Assembly: GCA_017622635.1 (NCBI GenBank)
Contig: JAGAQS010000034.1
Location: 1-5,802 of the forward strand
DNA length: 5,802 nt
Direction of reading: 5' to 3'
From: Ruminococcus sp.
Lineage (GTDB): Bacteria > Bacillota > Clostridia > Oscillospirales > Ruminococcaceae
In this document: positions 1-4,154 of the stretch, one piece after another
How positions within the stretch are numbered: position 1 is the stretch's first letter
Layout of the letters: every line of letters starts with the position of its first letter
Translations under genes and position numbers: made by a program
The notes under the pieces: generated by a model
What the model was told of the DNA's origin: nothing
Databases searched by the model: none
What the model saw: only the letters and a program-made list of their open reading frames with translations

Positions 1-926
1 AACAGACAGAAATATCTGTAAACAACAGGATTATAGCCCTTTTCCTCAAGAAGTGAAACTGTAAGAAATTCGCCCTTTGACTTACTCATCTTACCGCTGT
101 TTGTATTGAGATGATGTACATGAAACCAGTAATTGCACCACTCATGACCGAGATAAGCTTCACTCTGTGCTATTTCGTTGGTATGATGAGGAAAAGCGTT
201 GTCAATTCCTCCGCAGTGAATGTCAAGGTATTCACCGAGATTCTTCATGCTTATACATGAACACTCAATATGCCACCCCGGATAACCCACACCGAAAGGA
301 CTGTCCCATTTAAGTTCCTGTGAATCAAACTTTGATTTCGTAAACCAAAGAACAAAATCAGCCTTGTTTCGTTTGTTTGCGTCCTCTTCAACACCCTCAC
401 GTACACCTACAGCCAAATCTTCCTCTTTGAAGTCATTGAAAACATAGTATTTATCAAGCTTTGAAGTATCAAAATAAATATTTCCGCCTGCTTCGTATGC
501 ATAACCCTTTTCCATAAGAACCTGTATTACACGTATGAACTCATCTATATATGAAGTGGCAGGGACTACAACGTCAGGAGTTTTTATATTGAGTTTTTTA
601 CAGTCACTGAAAAATGCGTCCGTGTAGAACTGTGCTATTTCCATTACTGTCTTGTGTTCACGCTTTGCACCTTTCAGCATTTTGTCGTCACCTGTGTCAC
701 CGTCACTTGTAAGGTGTCCGACATCTGTTATATTCATTACACGTTTTACGTCAAGACCTGTAAAACGCAGGTATTTTTCAAGAACGTCCTCCATGATATA
801 AGTACGGAGGTTGCCTATATGTGCATAATGATACACAGTAGGTCCGCAGGTGTATATACTTGCTTTTCCTGCCTCATGAGGTACAAACTCCTCTTTTTTA
901 TGTGAAAGTGAATTATATAACTACAT
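1..926 (-). CDS. cysS: Cysteinyl-tRNA synthetase, C-terminus beyond the window, with an in-frame TAG at codon 2
   Basis: This class I enzyme attaches cysteine to tRNA-Cys in the cytoplasm. I translated it by hand from the ATG at 926-924: 308 codons and two bases are visible before the window edge. CysRS landmarks appear in order: Cys27 (zinc ligand) in TCGPTVY, the HIGH-type motif HIGN at 36-39, NITDVGH, WHIECS, the zinc-site segment HCGGIDNAFPHHTNE, and KMSKS at 279-283 (bases 92-78). The HCGGID form, rather than the HGGG of E. coli, fits a divergent CysRS group I associate with clostridia. Codon 2 is TAG (923-921), although family members usually begin M-K/Q-LYN. The ribosome site AAAGGAG lies 9 bases before the ATG and supports this start. 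No ATG, GTG or TTG follows in frame before GTG at codon 31, and starting there would lose Cys27. The gene is last in the cysE operon, 19 bases after the preceding stop. Identity is very secure; whether it is translated is uncertain. Confidence 0.93.
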
Positions 927-935
927 CGTAAACCG

Positions 936-942
936 CTCCTTT
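936..942 (-). promoter_or_regulatory. Ribosome binding site of cysS
   Basis: AAAGGAG on the minus strand sits 9 bases before the cysS ATG (926-924), an ideal spacing. It matters because it marks this ATG as the intended start, even though the next codon is TAG. It lies within the short gap after the stop of the upstream gene, so the two may be translationally coupled. Confidence 0.8.
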
Positions 943-945
943 TAA

Positions 946-1464
946 TTATAATTTCTGATATTTCTCAAGTATCTCTTTTTCGTTTTTAAAGAGATTGAAA
1001 CCTTTGTCCTTTTCCGCTTCCTGTGCAGCAAACGCCGCAAGCCGTCTGTCGTCGGTAAGAAGTCCGCCCGCCTGATATGCAAGCTGTTCATACCAGTCCC
1101 ACGAATAGCGTTCGTCGGGAAAACCGTGAGGGAACTCTATTTCAGATATAGTCCCCATAAAACTGCTTTTTACACATTTTGCAGTGAAGAATTTATTGTC
1201 AAACGAAATAACTATTTCAACATCATTGTATTCCGCCGTATCGTCAAAAAAACGTCCGCTGTTAAAACTGCTCCACTCCAACAGGGAAGCACGTATTCTT
1301 CTTGTCTTGTCGGCAACGCCGTAACTTATTGTCATTCTTTCGGGAGGCATTGCCAGTTCCTCTCTGTCCATTTTCAAGTCATACTGCAAGTAGTCAATAA
1401 TTCCGTCAATCTGTCTTTCTCTGAAACGTATGTATTCAAGCCCGAAATTAAAATATACAGACAT
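946..1464 (-). CDS. Conserved-looking hypothetical protein of 172 residues between cysE and cysS
   Basis: I do not recognise this family. The protein is predicted to be soluble: there is no signal peptide, no membrane segment and a single cysteine (Cys97). It looks like a mixed alpha/beta fold. There is an aromatic N-terminus, a charged stretch around residues 13-36, alternating strand-like segments (about 45-60 and 82-96), a Trp/Tyr-rich patch SWDWYEQ near 121-127, and a charged helical tail (140-172) with many Lys and Glu. The start is taken at ATG 1464, because AAAGGAG ends 7 bases before it. An in-frame TTG at 1470 would begin only 1 base after that site. The gene follows cysE by 74 bases, with a hairpin between, and precedes cysS by 19 bases. 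It is therefore probably in the T-box-controlled cysteine operon. That context suggests, but does not prove, a link to cysteine or translation. It is real by its ribosome site, spacing and codon pattern; its function is unknown. Confidence 0.82.
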   Translation of the reverse strand: MSVYFNFGLEYIRFRERQIDGIIDYLQYDLKMDREELAMPPERMTISYGVADKTRRIRASLLEWSSFNSGRFFDDTAEYNDVEIVISFDNKFFTAKCVKSSFMGTISEIEFPHGFPDERYSWDWYEQLAYQAGGLLTDDRRLAAFAAQEAEKDKGFNLFKNEKEILEKYQKL

Positions 1465-1471
1465 CTCCAAA

Positions 1472-1478
1472 CTCCTTT
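1472..1478 (-). promoter_or_regulatory. Ribosome binding site that decides the start of the 172-residue gene
   Basis: AAAGGAG on the minus strand lies 7 bases before the ATG at 1464-1462. It is only 1 base before the alternative in-frame TTG at 1470, which is too close to be used. The shorter 172-residue product is therefore preferred over a 174-residue one. Confidence 0.8.
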
Positions 1479-1504
1479 ACCTTTATTCACACAATTTTTA
1501 TACA

Positions 1505-1532
1505 GTGCCGATATTCTTCGGAATATCGGCAC
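1505..1532. repeat. Perfect 12-bp inverted repeat with a 4-base loop between cysE and the next gene
   Basis: Arms 1505-1516 and 1521-1532 are exact complements around the loop TTCG. Read on the plus strand this is a C(UUCG)G tetraloop, with an ATTTATTTTTT tract starting 4 bases past the stem. On the minus strand, in the sense of the operon, the loop reads CGAA and the stem is followed by TGTATAAAAATT, which has no U-tract. It is therefore not a convincing intrinsic terminator for cysE. More likely roles are mRNA processing or 3' protection that sets the relative levels of CysE and the downstream proteins. The alternative is partial termination. Confidence 0.85.
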
Positions 1533-1538
1533 ACAGAT

Positions 1539-2186
1539 TTATTTTTTCATCTCTGAAACTTCATTTTTCAGTCGTTCAAGTTCCGCATTCAGACGGCACA
1601 ATTCCTGTGAAACAGGGTCAGGAATATGAATCTGGTCAATCTCCCTGCAAACGTCCTGACAAACTTTCCGTCCGTTTCTTTTAACCACTCTCGCAGGAAC
1701 GCCCACCGCCGTACAGTTATCGGGTATTTCATTGAGAACTACGGCATTTGCGGCAATCTTCACATTGTTACCCACTCTGAAAGGTCCGAGAACTTTCGCA
1801 CCTGCTCCGACAAGTACATTATGTCCGAGCGTGGGGTGACGTTTTCCCTTATCCTTGCCCGTACCTCCGAGCGTAACTCCCTGATATAAAAGACAGTTAT
1901 CGCCTATTACGGCAGTTTCACCTATAACCACGCCCATTCCGTGGTCAATAAAAAGTCCCTTTCCGATTTCTGCACCGGGGTGAATTTCAATTCCCGTCTT
2001 TTTCCTTGCACGCTGTGAAATTATACGTGCCACAGTAAACATCTTTCTTTTATAAAACCAGTGTGCCACACGGTAACTTCTTACTGCGGTAAGACTGGGA
2101 TACGTCATCAGTATCTCAAAAGTACTGCGTGCCGCAGGGTCACGCTCCTTTATAAGTCGGATATCTCTCCGTATATATTTAAACAA
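1539..2186 (-). CDS. cysE: Serine O-acetyltransferase
   Basis: This cytoplasmic enzyme transfers acetyl from acetyl-CoA to L-serine, giving O-acetylserine, the precursor that cysteine synthase converts to cysteine. The 215 residues match the short Firmicutes form of CysE. A helical N-terminal part (about 1-62) leads into a left-handed beta-helix of hexapeptide repeats (about 65-165). Visible landmarks are TGIEIHPGAEIG (64-75), DHGMGVVIGE (81-90) with His82 as the expected catalytic base, GVTLGGTGK (103-111), KRHP (115-118) and GVPARVV (162-168). The tail (about 189-215) is heptad-like and may form a coiled coil. Where E. coli has Asp in DIHP, this protein has Glu67, as in Bacillus-type enzymes. 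The start is TTG at 2186-2184, with GAGGAGG 7 bases upstream. It is the first gene after a cysteine T-box, so cysteine starvation should raise its expression. Confidence 0.96.
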   Translation of the reverse strand: MFKYIRRDIRLIKERDPAARSTFEILMTYPSLTAVRSYRVAHWFYKRKMFTVARIISQRARKKTGIEIHPGAEIGKGLFIDHGMGVVIGETAVIGDNCLLYQGVTLGGTGKDKGKRHPTLGHNVLVGAGAKVLGPFRVGNNVKIAANAVVLNEIPDNCTAVGVPARVVKRNGRKVCQDVCREIDQIHIPDPVSQELCRLNAELERLKNEVSEMKK

Positions 2187-2193
2187 ACTTTTG

Positions 2194-2200
2194 CCTCCTC
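2194..2200 (-). promoter_or_regulatory. Strong ribosome binding site for a TTG start of cysE
   Basis: GAGGAGG on the minus strand precedes the TTG start (2186-2184) by 7 bases. No ATG is nearby in frame, so the site supports TTG initiation. It is also complementary to the CCTCC segments of the upstream terminator arms (for example 2224-2220), so pairing between the leader and this site is conceivable. Confidence 0.8.
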
Positions 2201-2203
2201 ACT

Positions 2204-2246
2204 AAAAAAGTCAGCCTCCGGAGGCATGAGAATAACCTCCGGAGGC
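2204..2246 (-). terminator. Regulated intrinsic terminator of the cysteine T-box leader
   Basis: Arm 2246-2236 (GCCTCCGGAGG) pairs perfectly over 11 bp with arm 2224-2214 (CCTCCGGAGGC) around an 11-base loop. The run TTTTTT follows at 2209-2204. The first arm overlaps the CTCC needed to close the antiterminator, so only one of the two structures can form at a time. It lies just before the cysE ribosome site. Confidence 0.93.
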
Positions 2247-2254
2247 GTATATAA

Positions 2255-2268
2255 CGCGGTTCCACTCC
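2255..2268 (-). promoter_or_regulatory. T-box sequence and antiterminator 5' half
   Basis: GGAGTGGAACCGCG matches the T-box consensus (AGGGTGGNACCGCG) closely. The variable base after TGG is A, which pairs with discriminator base U73. U73 is characteristic of tRNA-Cys, so this agrees with the TGC specifier found independently in Stem I. Confidence 0.95.
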
Positions 2269-2451
2269 GATTTATAGCTTTATCCCGTAACGAAGGAAAC
2301 GCTGCGGAATACTTCTGTGTTTTCCTCCGCAGAGCTGACAGACGCACTTCACTTTTTCCGTCTGTACCGTCACACCGTCCCGATACTCTCTGAAAGACCT
2401 GAAAAAAAGTTACTCTGACTGCTACGCTTTTAAAAATATTGCTTATACACT

Positions 2452-2481
2452 ATTATATACCATTGTTCCGAATTTTGTCAA
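2452..2481 (-). promoter_or_regulatory. Near-consensus housekeeping promoter of the cysE operon
   Basis: TTGACA (2481-2476) and TATAAT (2457-2452), both perfect consensus hexamers, are separated by 18 bases. The expected start of transcription is near 2445, directly upstream of T-box Stem I. The promoter looks strong and constitutive, which suits control by attenuation in the leader rather than by a DNA-binding regulator. It begins 15 bases after the T-tract of the upstream lipoprotein terminator. Confidence 0.9.
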
Positions 2482-2495
2482 GACTTATATTAACC

Positions 2496-2542
2496 AAAAA
2501 ATAAAAATGAATGAACCTGACATTATATCAGACCCATTCATT
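2496..2542 (-). terminator. Intrinsic terminator of the lipoprotein gene pair
   Basis: On the minus strand AATGAATG (2542-2535) pairs with CATTCATT (2513-2506), and CTGA (2531-2528 region) pairs with TCAG (2520-2517). Three G-U wobbles join the two helices, giving a continuous stem of about 15 bp with a 7-base loop. TTTATTTTTT follows at 2505-2496. It lies 33 bases past the stop of the second lipoprotein gene and insulates the cysE promoter from read-through. Confidence 0.9.
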
Positions 2543-2574
2543 TAATTTATATTCCGTTTCAACATTATTTATTA

Positions 2575-3219
2575 TTACAAAATATACATCTGTCCGTCGA
2601 TTGTATAGATGTAAAGATTCATATCAGAACCCGTTCTTGCTTTCAACGAATAACTTCCGCTGCCGTCAAGTGAATAAAGTACATCTATTCCGACCATTTT
2701 TCTTGAAGTTATTTCAGCGTCGGGTGAATTTTCAAGAATTTTCCGGTCAAGCGTTGAAAAACCCGTTTCACTGTCATCATCATTTTCGTCTTTAAGGGAG
2801 TTTACAAGAATGTAATTGAAATCAAATTTTCCGCCTGTATATGTATCTTCAACATTTTTTTGCCTTGAATCAAGATAATCCTGAATATCCGTATTTCCGT
2901 AATATTCAACAATATAATCAAGATACGACGGGTAAGATGTGTTTTTTATAAGTTCGACATCACAACTGTTTACTGCCGAAATATAATCCGAAATCTTTCT
3001 TGCTTCTTCTTCGGTCATGAAACGTTTTTCATATGAAATCGAAATCGGTACGCCATCACGTTCAGAGTCAAGGTCTATCATAGTAGCACCGAAAGGCAAT
3101 TCATTTTCATCTACATTTATTCCGTCGCCTGCATTGGCTGACGACGTTCCCGACTGTTTGTCACTGCATGAAACACAGGCAAGTGATAAGGCAAACAAAA
3201 GAATTATAAATTTTTTCAT
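2575..3219 (-). CDS. Secreted lipoprotein of unknown function, downstream paralogue
   Basis: This 214-residue protein begins with a lipoprotein signal peptide: MKK, a hydrophobic stretch (4-17), and Cys18 as the likely lipidated residue, by alignment with its neighbour. The residues before Cys18 (CVS) are a poor lipobox; Cys15 is an alternative. A Ser/Gly/Asn-rich linker (about 19-36) follows, then a domain with a helix near 69-92, the motif YPSYLD (96-101), SRQKNVEDTYTGGKF (118-132), and a final DGQMYIL. The YPSY, RQ, GG-F and C-terminal DG-Y elements recur at corresponding places in the gene just upstream, so the two probably arose by tandem duplication. I recognise no family. The general pattern recalls small NTF2-like lipoproteins, but this is a guess. 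The ATG at 3219 has AGGAG 7 bases before it, immediately after the neighbour's stop, so coupled translation is likely. It ends at a clear terminator. Confidence 0.88.
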   Translation of the reverse strand: MKKFIILLFALSLACVSCSDKQSGTSSANAGDGINVDENELPFGATMIDLDSERDGVPISISYEKRFMTEEEARKISDYISAVNSCDVELIKNTSYPSYLDYIVEYYGNTDIQDYLDSRQKNVEDTYTGGKFDFNYILVNSLKDENDDDSETGFSTLDRKILENSPDAEITSRKMVGIDVLYSLDGSGSYSLKARTGSDMNLYIYTIDGQMYIL

Positions 3220-3231
3220 AGCTGTTCTCCT

Positions 3232-3888
3232 TTATCCGAAAGTATAATATTTACCGTCTTTTTCGGCAAACACTATTTCAAATCCACCAACAAGAAGTGA
3301 TTCTGTATCTTCGCTGTTTTCTGCCATTACGTAGAATTTAATATAATGAAGATTATCCACACCGTCTTTTATTTCGTCGTAATAATCCTTGCCGAAAGTT
3401 TCGTCAAGTGGTTCAAAGTACGATTCAACGGAATCACTTTCCGTTTTTTCAACCTTTATACGTGTAACTTTAAAATCCCCCCCCATTTTTTCGGAAAGAC
3501 TTTCACGCTGATTCTTGAATGAGGTTTCAAGGTCATAATCATAGTTTTCTTTTAAATAACCGTTCATTTCGTCGATATAACTCGGATAAAGACAGGATTT
3601 GTAATTTTCATAATTATTTTCTTCAAATGATTTGAAATACTTTTCAAGCGTGAGAATAAGTTCGGTTGAATATTCACTTTCGTTATAATAAAGCTTTGTA
3701 CCGTCTGAACTGTAACGGTATTCACCGAGACTGTATTCGTCGGAATCTTCGTCAGGGGTAATCAGTTCACCTGCTTCACCCTCCGCAACGGACGGTATTT
3801 CACTTGAAATACTTTCAGATTTGTCATTGTCACTGCACGCCGTAAACAAACAGCACAACAGCAAGGTAACAGCTAAAAACTTTTTCAT
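3232..3888 (-). CDS. Secreted lipoprotein of unknown function, upstream paralogue with a G8 tract
   Basis: This 218-residue protein has a signal peptide MKK plus a hydrophobic core (4-17) and a usable lipobox, FTAC, with Cys18 as the expected lipidated residue. It should be anchored to the outer face of the membrane. An acidic, Ser/Glu-rich linker (about 19-55) leads to a domain with a helix (75-98), the motif YPSYID (101-106), NQRESLSEKMGGDF (126-139) and a terminal DGKYYTFG. The same motifs occur in the gene 12 bases downstream, marking a paralogous pair. No known family is recognised. The start is ATG 3888 with GAGGT 6 bases upstream; a possible -10 TATAAT lies at 3928-3923 but lacks a clear -35. 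Eight consecutive G bases (3484-3477, minus strand) encode Met-Gly-Gly-Asp inside the domain. A slip there would truncate the protein. Confidence 0.9.
   Translation of the reverse strand: MKKFLAVTLLLCCLFTACSDNDKSESISSEIPSVAEGEAGELITPDEDSDEYSLGEYRYSSDGTKLYYNESEYSTELILTLEKYFKSFEENNYENYKSCLYPSYIDEMNGYLKENYDYDLETSFKNQRESLSEKMGGDFKVTRIKVEKTESDSVESYFEPLDETFGKDYYDEIKDGVDNLHYIKFYVMAENSEDTESLLVGGFEIVFAEKDGKYYTFG
3477..3484 (-). repeat. Homopolymeric G8 tract inside a lipoprotein gene
   Basis: Eight G bases in a row on the coding strand span the ATG-GGG-GGG-GAT codons of residues 135-138. The surrounding gene is AT-rich, and the paralogue encodes the matching Gly-Gly without a homopolymer. Such tracts can slip during replication, and also cause sequencing indels. 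Confidence 0.9.
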
Positions 3889-3986
3889 TGTTTTACCTCA
3901 TATATTAAAAATCTTATGTTCAATTATAATCCTTTAACCTGTAAATTATATGTTTATTGTGTGGAATGTACGGAAAATTATCGTGC

Positions 3987-4060
3987 CTTTTTAGACGGGT
4001 ACGGAAGTTTTCAACATAGGAACGTTGAGAAATGTTGAAAACTTTTCCGTCCGTAAAAAG
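3987..4060. repeat. Long imperfect palindrome, about 27 paired bases
   Basis: From the centre outwards: 4007-4017 pairs with 4032-4042 (11 bp, GTTTTCAACAT), 4001-4006 with 4045-4050 (6 bp, ACGGAA), 3995-3998 with 4051-4054 (4 bp) and 3987-3992 with 4055-4060 (6 bp, CTTTTT). Three 2-base bulges interrupt the stem and the loop is 14 bases (4018-4031). On both strands the T-run comes before the stem and the A-run after it, opposite to an intrinsic terminator. Possible identities are a small non-autonomous mobile repeat, a structured RNA element, or a protein-binding palindrome. Confidence 0.8.
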
Positions 4061-4106
4061 CCGTTTTGTGCCTGTATCAAGTCAATTTGTGCATACTGTA
4101 ATTTTT

Positions 4107-4142
4107 CTTTCAACAGCGGAGTGTTGAAAGATTGTTGAAAAC
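4107..4142. repeat. Hairpin with a duplicated 3' arm just after typA
   Basis: CTTTCAACA (4107-4115) pairs perfectly over 9 bp with TGTTGAAAG (4122-4130) around a 6-base loop. A second copy of the right arm, TGTTGAAAAC (4133-4142), follows 2 bases later and could pair with the same left arm instead. Read on the plus strand this second copy is followed by TTTTTT (4143-4148), so a plus-strand terminator is possible. On the minus strand the 9-bp hairpin is followed by AAAAATT and is not a normal terminator for typA. Confidence 0.7.
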
Positions 4143-4154
4143 TTTTTTAAAAAA

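Larger units (their letters stand above)
2204..2445 (-). ncRNA. Cysteine-specific T-box leader (tRNA-Cys-sensing riboswitch)
   Basis: The leader binds tRNA-Cys and lets transcription continue into cysE when the tRNA is uncharged. Stem I has a base of 2423-2414 with 2342-2333 (8 of 10 pairs) and a specifier loop with AGTA (2414-2411) facing GAAGTGCG (2350-2343). Above it, an upper stem pairs ACTTTTTTT (2410-2402) with GGAAAAAGT (2359-2351). The distal elements AGAGA (2391-2387) and GGTGTGA (2376-2370) are present. The specifier is TGC (2346-2344), a cysteine codon. A Stem III candidate pairs CTGCGGA (2332-2326) with TCCGCAG (2308-2302). The T-box GGAGTGGAACCGCG (2268-2255) forms the antiterminator: GGAG with CTCC (2244-2241) and GCG with CGC (2247-2245), leaving the 7-base bulge TGGAACC. 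The TGGA complements the UCCA end expected of tRNA-Cys. The 5' end is inferred from the promoter. Confidence 0.95.
3889..4154. other. Intergenic region rich in nested inverted repeats, no gene seen
   Basis: Between typA and the lipoprotein genes I see no plausible coding sequence. The DNA carries five copies of an 8-mer TTTCAACA or its complement TGTTGAAA: 4009-4016, 4033-4040, 4108-4115, 4122-4129 and 4133-4140. They are arranged as hairpins described separately. Near the lipoprotein side there is a TATAAT on the minus strand (3928-3923), a possible -10 without a recognisable -35. Immediately after the typA stop comes a short TTTTTTAAAAAA palindrome. No structure here has the GC stem plus U-tract of a standard minus-strand terminator, so the fate of typA transcripts is unclear. 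Confidence 0.7.

Noticed and set aside
848..875. Internal restart of cysS using the GAGGAG at codons 12-13 and the ATG near 874.
   Set aside because: That ATG is out of frame and its frame stops after about 20 codons, before any CysRS motif is made.
1465..1470. TTG at 1470 as the start of the 172-residue gene.
   Set aside because: It is only 1 base from the ribosome site, while the ATG at 1464 is 7 bases away.
1496..1532. Intrinsic terminator of cysE on the minus strand.
   Set aside because: The hairpin is perfect but is followed by TGTATAAAAATT, not a U-tract, and the two downstream genes lack a convincing promoter.
1126..1889. Overlapping plus-strand frames of 84 to 167 codons.
   Set aside because: They run antisense to cysE and the 172-residue gene, lack ribosome sites, and give low-complexity, Cys/Phe-rich translations typical of antisense shadows.
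2150..2347. A 65-codon minus-strand frame overlapping the start of cysE.
   Set aside because: It lies across the T-box, terminator and cysE ribosome site, has no ribosome site of its own, and the RNA structure fully explains the sequence.
3940..3950. TTTACA as a -35 element for the TATAAT at 3928-3923.
   Set aside because: The spacing is only 11 bases, far shorter than a functional sigma-A promoter allows.
3987..4142. CRISPR array or phage attachment site in the repeat cluster after typA.
   Set aside because: The repeats are short, inverted and irregularly spaced, with no spacers, cas genes, integrase or tRNA gene nearby.
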